Positions 58,399-64,000 of a DNA stretch of 64,000 nt are shown here, one piece after another. How positions within the stretch are numbered: the first letter of the stretch is position 1; every line of letters starts with the position of its first letter. Below the pieces are notes generated by a model. The model was not told the origin of the DNA and did not search any database. It worked only from the letters and a program-made list of their open reading frames with translations. Made by a program: the position numbers and the translations under genes. Source of the DNA: an uncultured Hyphomicrobiales bacterium (lineage in GTDB: Bacteria; Pseudomonadota; Alphaproteobacteria; Rhizobiales; Beijerinckiaceae); contig CAIOVE010000079.1 in NCBI GenBank assembly GCA_903861645.1, forward strand, positions 16,793-80,792. Direction: 5' to 3'.

Positions 58399-59547
58399 AT
58401 GGGAGATCGCTTGGGCGGGACGGTGGATTTCGCTGGCCTCGGCTTCGTCGAGCCCGAGGCGATCGGGCTCGACCGGTTGCCTGGGTTCAACGCCGACAAT
58501 CTCGCCGACGCCTGGGCTTCGTTCCTTTTGTCCTGCGAGCGGATCGTGTCGGGCGACGCCGGCATCCGGCCGGGCGTGCCGCCCGACGGCGCGCTGGTCG
58601 CGGTTTGCGCCGACGCGCTGGCTCTGGGCGCGGCCGCGCCGGAGGCCATCCGGGCGTTCCTGACGGAGCGATTCCGCGCCTTCCGCGTGCGTCCCGCGCA
58701 AGGGTCGTCGCGTGGCTTCCTGACCGGCTATTACGAGCCGATCATCGAAGGTTCATGGACCCGGACCGCCGGTTTCGCCGAGCCGCTGCTGGCGCGGCCC
58801 GACGATCTCGTGACCTTGCGGCCCGGCGACGACTGGCGCGGCCTCGACAGTCGGCTGAGCGGCGGGCGCGTGGGGCCCGGCGGCGGTCTGATTCCCTACC
58901 CGACGCGGGCCGAAATCGACGCCGATCATCTGGCTGGCGGCCAAAAGCCGCTGGTCCATGTGCGCGACGCCATAGAGGCCTTCATGATCCACGTGCAGGG
59001 ATCGGCGACGGTGCGGGTCGGCGACGAACTGATCCGCATGACCTACGCCGGGCGCAACGGTCGGCCCTATACCTCCATCGGCCGCATTCTCATCGAGCGT
59101 GGCGACGTGCCGCTCGCCGAGATGTCGCTCGCGCGGCTCAAGCAATGGGTGCGCGACCATGGTCAGGCGCCGGGCGAGGCGGGTCGCGACCTGCTGTGGC
59201 GCAATGAATCCTTCGTGTTCTTTGAAATCGACCGCTCGCCCGCCCGCCAGATCGGGCCAATCGGCGCGGCGGGAACGCCGCTGCGACCGCTGCGCTCCAT
59301 CGCCGTCGACCGGACATTGTGGCCTTATGGCCTGCCATTCTGGATCGACGCGGAGATTCCCGCCGTTGACCGCGCGGCCGCGCCCTTTCGCCGCCTGATG
59401 ATCGCGCAGGACACGGGCACGGCCATCGTCGGGCCTGCGCGCGCGGACATCTACATCGGCGCGGGCGACGCGAGCGGCGCTATCGCGGGCGACATTCGCC
59501 ATCCCGCCGACATGTACGTGTTGCTGCCGGCGGAGCGCGCGCCGTGA
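58399..59547 (+). CDS. mltA: Membrane-bound lytic murein transglycosylase A
   Basis: A 382-residue MltA. The MltA domain includes GFLTGYYEPIIEGSWTRT near residues 110-127, and the C-terminal 3D domain ends with IAQDTGTAIVGPARADIYIG near 335-354, with the catalytic Asp in QDTG. It cleaves the glycan strands of peptidoglycan and forms 1,6-anhydro-MurNAc. No clear lipobox is seen at the N-terminus, so membrane attachment may come from another segment or differ from E. coli. It overlaps the Smr gene by GTGA at 59544-59547. Confidence 0.93.
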   Translation: MGDRLGGTVDFAGLGFVEPEAIGLDRLPGFNADNLADAWASFLLSCERIVSGDAGIRPGVPPDGALVAVCADALALGAAAPEAIRAFLTERFRAFRVRPAQGSSRGFLTGYYEPIIEGSWTRTAGFAEPLLARPDDLVTLRPGDDWRGLDSRLSGGRVGPGGGLIPYPTRAEIDADHLAGGQKPLVHVRDAIEAFMIHVQGSATVRVGDELIRMTYAGRNGRPYTSIGRILIERGDVPLAEMSLARLKQWVRDHGQAPGEAGRDLLWRNESFVFFEIDRSPARQIGPIGAAGTPLRPLRSIAVDRTLWPYGLPFWIDAEIPAVDRAAAPFRRLMIAQDTGTAIVGPARADIYIGAGDASGAIAGDIRHPADMYVLLPAERAP

Positions 59548-60152
59548 GCGCGCCGCCGAGGGATCGCCCGGGCCGGCGACCGTGGCTGTCGCCCGAGGAA
59601 GAGGAAATCTGGCGAACGGTGACGCGCACGCTGAAGCCGCTCAAGCCCGGCCGGGCGGTCAAGGATCGAACCAACGCGCCGCCGCCCGCCGCGCCCTCCC
59701 CCGCCGGACGGACCGTTGTTTCCGCGGCGGTTCAAACCAGCGCGCGGCCGCCCGCGCCGGCGCCGGTCCGCAAGCCGCCGCCGCGCATCCAGCCCATCGA
59801 GGACAAGATCAAGCGACGGCTGGCGCGCGGACGTCTCTCCGTCGACATGAATCTCGACCTGCACGGCATGCGCCAGCATGAGGCCCATGACGCGCTGCTG
59901 GGGTTCATCCATCGCGCGCGGGGGCAGGGCGCGCGGATCGTCACCGTTGTCACCGGCAAGGGTCGCGGCTCGCGCGCCGAACATGACGCCCACGCCCACC
60001 CCGGCGGCGTGCTGCAACGGATGGTGCGGCACTGGCTCGCCGCGCCGGAACTGCGCCATTGCGTCATCGGCTTCGACGAGGCCGACGCGGCGCATGGCGG
60101 ATCGGGCGCGCTTTACGTGCGCATCCGTCGGGATCGCGAGGACCGCCCATGA
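59544..60152 (+). CDS. Smr/MutS2-domain protein
   Basis: A 202-residue protein. A Pro/Ala/Arg-rich N-terminal half (to about residue 90) is followed by an Smr domain with LDLHGMRQHEAHDALLGF near 109-126 and VVTGKGRGSRAE near 137-148. Smr domains cut or bind branched DNA, or act on RNA at collided ribosomes. It starts with GTG at 59544, overlapping the mltA stop, and its own stop overlaps the XRE start (ATGA at 60149-60152). Confidence 0.9.
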   Translation: MSAPPRDRPGRRPWLSPEEEEIWRTVTRTLKPLKPGRAVKDRTNAPPPAAPSPAGRTVVSAAVQTSARPPAPAPVRKPPPRIQPIEDKIKRRLARGRLSVDMNLDLHGMRQHEAHDALLGFIHRARGQGARIVTVVTGKGRGSRAEHDAHAHPGGVLQRMVRHWLAAPELRHCVIGFDEADAAHGGSGALYVRIRRDREDRP

Positions 60153-60523
60153 CCCCGTTTGGCCGCAAGTTGCGCGAACTGCGGGCCGCGCGCCAGCTCA
60201 CGCTGAAGGAGATGGCCGGCGCGGTCGGCGTGTCCGCCGCCTACCTTTCGGCGCTCGAACATGGCCAGCGTGGCGCGCCCTCATGGTATCTGCTGCAACG
60301 GATCATCGGCTATTTCAACATCATCTGGGACGAGGCCGAGGAGCTTGAGCGGCTGGCGCGCGGCTCCAACCCGCGGGTCGTCGTCGACACGTCGGGCCTG
60401 CAACCCGAGGCGACGGAATTCGCCAACCGCCTCGCCGCCGATGTCCGCTCGCTCGACGCGGAAACCTTCCGGGCGCTGATGGCGGTGCTCGTGGCGCGCG
60501 AAAAGCCGCCACGCGGCGGCTGA
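60149..60523 (+). CDS. XRE-family helix-turn-helix regulator
   Basis: A 124-residue protein with an N-terminal Cro/CI-type helix-turn-helix (FGRKLRELRAARQLTLKEMAGAVGVSAAYLSALEHGQRG in order, residues 4-42) and a helical C-terminus for contact or dimerisation. It is the last gene of the timA-mltA-smr row in Hyphomicrobiales. Its target genes are not known. ATGA overlap with the Smr gene shows co-translation. Adenosine kinase follows 66 bases later on the same strand. Confidence 0.9.
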   Translation: MTPFGRKLRELRAARQLTLKEMAGAVGVSAAYLSALEHGQRGAPSWYLLQRIIGYFNIIWDEAEELERLARGSNPRVVVDTSGLQPEATEFANRLAADVRSLDAETFRALMAVLVAREKPPRGG

Positions 60524-60589
60524 CTATTGACCATGGTCGAACGCAATGCGACACGACCGGCGGATTTCAGGCATTGGCAGGGGACAGGC

Positions 60590-61588
60590 ATGGCGGATCA
60601 GGAACTCGACGTATTGGGCATCGGCAACGCGATCGTCGACGTCATCGCCCGCGCCGAGGATGATTTCCTCGCGCGCGAGAAGCTGGCGAAGGGGTCGATG
60701 TCGCTGATCGACGAGGCCCGGACGATCTCGCTGTACGACGCGATGGGCCCCGGCACGATCATTTCCGGCGGCTCGGCGGCCAACACGATCGTCGGCGTTT
60801 CGTCGCTGGGCGCGCGGGCCGGCTTCATCGGCAAGGTCAAGGCCGACGATCTCGGCCACGCCTTCACCCACGATATCCGCGCCATGGGCGTGCATTTCAC
60901 GACGCCCGCCGCGCATGGCGGCCCGTCGACGGCGCGCTGCCTCATTCTCGTGACGCCCGATGGCGAGCGCACGATGAACACGTTCCTCGGCGCCTGCCAG
61001 AACCTGACGGCCGCCGACGTCGACGCCGCGCAGGTGTCGAACGCCCGCATCACCTATCTCGAAGGCTATCTGTGGGATCCGCCGGCCGCCAAGGAAGCGT
61101 TCGTCAAGGCCGCCGACATCGCCCACGCGGCGGGTCGCGAGGTTGCGCTGACGCTTTCGGATTCCTTCTGCGTCGACCGGTATCGCGACGAGTTCCTCGG
61201 TCTCATCCGCGGCGGCAAGGTCGATATCGTTTTCGCCAACGAGCATGAGCTGAAGGCGCTGTTCCAGACCGCCGATTTCGACACGGCCGTCGCGGCCCTG
61301 CGCGAGGAAAAGGCGCTGGGCGTCGTGACGCGCTCGGCGCAGGGCTCGATCGTCGTGACCCGTGGCGAAACCATCGCCGCGCCGGCCTTCCCCATCGAGC
61401 AGCTTGTCGACACGACGGGCGCGGGCGATCTGTTCGCCGCCGGCTTCCTCGCCGGCCTGACCCGCGGCGTCGATCATCACACCTGCGCGCGGCTTGGCGC
61501 GCTCGCCGCCGCCGAGGTCATCCAGCATTACGGCGCGCGGCCCGAGAAGAACCTGCTCGATCTCGCCCGCGACAACGGGCTGATCTGA
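60590..61588 (+). CDS. Adenosine kinase (PfkB family)
   Basis: A 332-residue PfkB-family sugar kinase of the alphaproteobacterial adenosine-kinase type. The N-terminus DVLGIGNAIVDVIAR near residues 7-21 is followed by GGSAANT near 62-68 and DTTGAGDLFAAGFL near 280-293, with catalytic Asp in GAGD. It phosphorylates adenosine to AMP, recycling adenosine from the methyl cycle. GGGGA lies before the ATG at 60590; the ATG at 60533 or 60527 would add an unneeded extension. It stands alone after the XRE gene and is convergent with the dehydrogenase that follows. Confidence 0.92.
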   Translation: MADQELDVLGIGNAIVDVIARAEDDFLAREKLAKGSMSLIDEARTISLYDAMGPGTIISGGSAANTIVGVSSLGARAGFIGKVKADDLGHAFTHDIRAMGVHFTTPAAHGGPSTARCLILVTPDGERTMNTFLGACQNLTAADVDAAQVSNARITYLEGYLWDPPAAKEAFVKAADIAHAAGREVALTLSDSFCVDRYRDEFLGLIRGGKVDIVFANEHELKALFQTADFDTAVAALREEKALGVVTRSAQGSIVVTRGETIAAPAFPIEQLVDTTGAGDLFAAGFLAGLTRGVDHHTCARLGALAAAEVIQHYGARPEKNLLDLARDNGLI

Positions 61589-61594
61589 GGGCGG

Positions 61595-62566
61595 CTAACG
61601 CCGACCGTCGACCACCACGCAGCCGGGCGGCGGTTCGACGCCGTCCAGCACCGCCAGCACGCAGCGCGCGGCGATCTCGTTGGTGCGCGCCAGCCCCTCG
61701 CGGGTCGAGGCCGCCGAATGGGGCGTGCCGACCACGTTGGGCAGCGCCAGCAGTTGCATTGCCGTGTCCCGGGCGGCGTGGTCGCTCTCCGCCTCGAAGA
61801 CGTCAAGGCCGGCGCCGGCCGGGTGGCCCGCGCGCAGGGCTGTCAGCAGGGCGGCGTCGTCCACGAGTCCGCCGCGTCCCGTGTTCACGAGAATGGCGCC
61901 TTGCTTCATCGCCGCCAGCGCGCGCGCGTCGATCATGTGGCGCGTGGCCGGTGTCAGCGGCGCGTGCAGGCTGACGAAATCGGATTGGCGCAGCAGCGTC
62001 GGCAAATCCACAAATTCGACGCCATCGGCGCCATCGGGGCGCGGCGTTGTCGCCAGCACGCGACATTCGAAGCCCGCGAGCCGGCGCGCCAGCGCGCGCC
62101 CGGTCCGGCCCATTCCGACAATGCCGACGGTCTTGCGGAAGAGATCGCCGCTGACGCGGATCGACCAATCGCCGGCGAGCATGGCGATCTGCTGTTCGCG
62201 AACGCGGCGCGCCACGGCCAGCATCAGACCGACCGCGTGGTCGGCGACGGAATCCTCGTTGCCGCCCGCCGCGATGGCGCCGACGCGGCCGAGATCGCGG
62301 ATGGCTTCCATGTCGAGCCGTTCATGGCCGACGCCGCGGCGAATGAAGACTCGACACTCTGGCGCCGCCGCCACGAGTTCGCGCGTGACGCGCGCGTGGG
62401 GGCCGATGATCCAGCCCCGCGCGCCAGCCAGCAGGCCCGGCCATTCCTCTGGCTGAATATCGCTTTCCGCCTTCGCTGGCCGGATGACGCGGCAGCCGCC
62501 CGCCTCGAGCAGGGCGATGGTCCGCCCGTCGACATTGGGCGGCGTCACGAGAACGGCGCGAATCAT
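61595..62566 (-). CDS. D-2-hydroxyacid dehydrogenase (phosphoglycerate-dehydrogenase-like)
   Basis: A 323-residue NAD-dependent dehydrogenase. The nucleotide-binding motif is VGIVGMGRTGRALA near residues 147-160, the catalytic Arg is in NTGRGGLVDD near 231, Glu in DVFEAESD near 258 and His in GTPHSAAST near 281. It differs from the enzyme at 43935, so the window has two members of the family. The ATG at 62566 has a GGAAAGG region about 8 bases before it. It diverges from the CitE-like lyase gene, and both may serve short hydroxy- or keto-acid metabolism. Confidence 0.9.
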   Translation of the reverse strand: MIRAVLVTPPNVDGRTIALLEAGGCRVIRPAKAESDIQPEEWPGLLAGARGWIIGPHARVTRELVAAAPECRVFIRRGVGHERLDMEAIRDLGRVGAIAAGGNEDSVADHAVGLMLAVARRVREQQIAMLAGDWSIRVSGDLFRKTVGIVGMGRTGRALARRLAGFECRVLATTPRPDGADGVEFVDLPTLLRQSDFVSLHAPLTPATRHMIDARALAAMKQGAILVNTGRGGLVDDAALLTALRAGHPAGAGLDVFEAESDHAARDTAMQLLALPNVVGTPHSAASTREGLARTNEIAARCVLAVLDGVEPPPGCVVVDGRR

Positions 62567-62699
62567 GGTTGCTGACCTTTCCATCCGGCGATTTTACACG
62601 TTCCCGGCGCCCATGAAGCGGGCAGGGATGGCGGAACAGGCGGATGACAGATATGTTGCGGCGCGAAATGCAAGCATTTCCGTCGATCCGGAGCCCCTG

Positions 62700-63581
62700 A
62701 TGACCATTCGGTTGCGCCGTAGCGCGCTGTATATGCCCGGTTCAAACACCCGCGCGCTCGACAAGGCGCGAACCTTGCCCGCCGATGTGGTCATCATCGA
62801 CCTTGAGGACGCGGTCGCCCCCGAGGCGAAGGCGACGGCGCGCGATCAGGCCTGCGCGGCGATCCGGCAGGGCGGTTATGGCGCGCGTGAAATCGTCATT
62901 CGCGTCAACGCGTTGTCGACCGAATGGGGCCGCGCCGACATGATCGCGGCGGCCGCCGTCGCGCCCGCCGCGGTGCTCATCCCGAAAGTATCGACGCCGG
63001 GCGACATCATGATGGCCGCGAGCGAGTTGCGGAAGGCCGGCGCGCCGGAGTCCATGCGCTTGTGGGCGATGATGGAAACGCCGATGGCGATCCTCAACGC
63101 CGACTCCATCGTGCGCACGGCGCGCGATCCAGCCTCGCATTTCGACGTGCTCGTCATGGGCACGAACGATCTCGCCAAGGAAACGCGGGCGCGCATCACG
63201 CCCGGTCGGCCCAGCCTGACGGCGTGGCTCTCCATCTGCGTCGCCGCGGCGCGCGCCTATGGCGTCGATCTGCTCGATGGCGTTTACGGCGACATCGGGA
63301 ACGCCGAGGGCTTCCGCGCCGAATGCGCGCAGGCCCGCGACATGGGCATGGACGGAAAGACGCTCATTCACCCGGACCAGATCGCGATCTGCAACGCGAC
63401 CTTCACGCCCGACGAAGACGAACTGGCGTGGGCGCGCAAGCTCGTCGCCGCCTTCGACGCGCCGGAGAACGCCGCGAAAGGCGCCATCGCGCTCGATGGC
63501 CGCATGGTCGAACGGCTGCACGCCGACATGGCCCGGCGCACGCTCGCCATCGCGGCGGAAGTCGCGCGTCGTCCGTCTTGA
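62700..63581 (+). CDS. CitE / HpcH-HpaI family lyase
   Basis: A 293-residue TIM-barrel enzyme of the citrate-lyase beta / malyl-CoA lyase type. Key parts are RSALYMPGSNTRALDKA near residues 6-22, IIDLEDAVAPEAK near 32-44 with the metal-binding Glu, IRVNAL near 67 and GKTLIHPDQI near 221. Family members cleave (S)-malyl-, citramalyl- or related CoA thioesters, or hydrolyse malyl-CoA. GGAG lies 7 bases before the ATG at 62700; an upstream in-frame start at 62484 is antisense to the neighbouring gene and is rejected. The exact acyl-CoA is unknown. Confidence 0.9.
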   Translation: MTIRLRRSALYMPGSNTRALDKARTLPADVVIIDLEDAVAPEAKATARDQACAAIRQGGYGAREIVIRVNALSTEWGRADMIAAAAVAPAAVLIPKVSTPGDIMMAASELRKAGAPESMRLWAMMETPMAILNADSIVRTARDPASHFDVLVMGTNDLAKETRARITPGRPSLTAWLSICVAAARAYGVDLLDGVYGDIGNAEGFRAECAQARDMGMDGKTLIHPDQIAICNATFTPDEDELAWARKLVAAFDAPENAAKGAIALDGRMVERLHADMARRTLAIAAEVARRPS

Positions 63582-63654
63582 TGGGGCGGCTTCCGACTCC
63601 GTTTCCACCGCGCCGCGCCTCGGTTATAGATCGGGGGCAATGGAGCGTTAGCGC

Positions 63655-64000
63655 ATGACCAACGATCAGGCCGAGCCCGTCGATCCGCCGCCGCCGCAAA
63701 GGGGCGAAAGGGAAGAGCGGCGCGAGCCAACGGTCATCGACGCTTCGGCGCTGCCCGCCGAGGAGCCGGCGGACGCGTCGGCGTCTTCCGGGCCAGCCGT
63801 GGAAGCCGCGGCGGAATCGGTCGCGCCCGCCGCGCCGCGCAAGAGCCGCGGTGGACTCGTCGTCAGCCTGATCGCGCTCGTCGTCGCGCTGGGCGGCGCA
63901 GGCGGGGCCGCTTACTGGTTTGATTATATTCCGGATTTTCTGGGCGGAGATGCCACGACGACGCCCATCGCCGCGTCGCCTTCGCCCACCGCCGCCGCCA
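63655..64000 (+). CDS. Anchored membrane protein with disordered N-terminus, 5' end only
   Basis: The first 115 codons are present and the frame runs off the window. The N-terminal 65 residues are rich in Pro, Ala and Glu and likely disordered. One hydrophobic helix follows (GLVVSLIALVVALGGAGGAAYWF, in two adjoining blocks, about 67-89), then a Thr/Ser/Ala-rich stretch. The organisation recalls alphaproteobacterial mitofilin-like (COG4223) proteins, which bridge envelope membranes, but the diagnostic C-terminus is missing, so this is only a suggestion. GGAG lies 9 bases before the ATG at 63655. Confidence 0.6.
   Translation, partial: MTNDQAEPVDPPPPQRGEREERREPTVIDASALPAEEPADASASSGPAVEAAAESVAPAAPRKSRGGLVVSLIALVVALGGAGGAAYWFDYIPDFLGGDATTTPIAASPSPTAAA

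Noticed and set aside
1..64000. rRNA, tRNA, CRISPR arrays, transposases, phage genes
   Set aside because: None was recognised on either strand. Intergenic gaps are too short for most of these, and no repeats with regular spacing were seen. tRNAscan-SE and a CRISPR finder were not available.

Overview
The window is GC-rich (roughly two-thirds G+C) and its core genes are alphaproteobacterial: a GcrA-type cell-cycle regulator, a TimA/Tim44-like protein followed by mltA, an Smr-domain gene and an XRE regulator, and a 995-residue DNA polymerase I. A member of the Hyphomicrobiales (Rhizobiales) is likely; I cannot name the genus. No rRNA, tRNA, CRISPR array, insertion sequence or prophage gene was seen. 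Genes are tightly packed, with many ATGA or GTGA stop/start overlaps.

Positions 1-16645 hold the most distinctive region, a large ureide / small N-heterocycle catabolic and transport locus. It contains a creatininase-family amidohydrolase, a cupin, three isochorismatase-fold cysteine hydrolases, two cytosine-deaminase-like amidohydrolases, a RidA protein, a BMP-type ABC importer, an AtzG-AtzE-AtzH set (1-carboxybiuret hydrolase and partners), a 2-oxoglutarate/Fe(II) dioxygenase and a two-domain allophanate hydrolase (AtzF). No cyanuric acid hydrolase or barbiturase is present, so the starting compound is unknown. One hydrolase is fused in frame to the transporter ATPase. Several promoters match the sigma-54 (-24/-12) consensus, including back-to-back and face-to-face pairs, which suggests control by nitrogen limitation.

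Positions 16649-23927 are a leftward row: ABC exporter pair, polA, a CitMHS/NhaD-type antiporter and a lipocalin-like protein. Positions 24117-33729 carry oxidative purine breakdown: an NCS2 urate/xanthine-type permease with a sigma-54-like promoter, PuuD urate hydroxylase, hydroxyisourate hydrolase, a fused allantoinase/OHCU decarboxylase and allantoate amidohydrolase. An M20 peptidase-family hydrolase, an MBL-fold hydrolase and a MarR regulator accompany them. Both this set and the first locus end in ammonia, so together they look like a nitrogen-scavenging island.

Positions 33736-49334 are mixed accessory metabolism: an aromatic-ring-type FAD monooxygenase with a strong palindromic operator, an SPW-repeat membrane protein, a MetE-C-like protein, a UbiD decarboxylase with an orphan CoxL-like molybdenum hydroxylase next to a TetR gene, nudC, an M24 peptidase with a D-2-hydroxyacid dehydrogenase, gcrA, and an alpha/beta hydrolase with two luciferase-like monooxygenases. 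Positions 49404-56645 hold a YfhO-like membrane protein, a BacA/SbmA-related ABC protein and a two-subunit isoquinoline-oxidoreductase-type molybdoenzyme. Positions 56776-64000 hold a fumarylacetoacetate hydrolase-family protein, the timA-mltA-smr-xre block, adenosine kinase, a second D-2-hydroxyacid dehydrogenase, a CitE-like lyase and the start of an anchored membrane protein.
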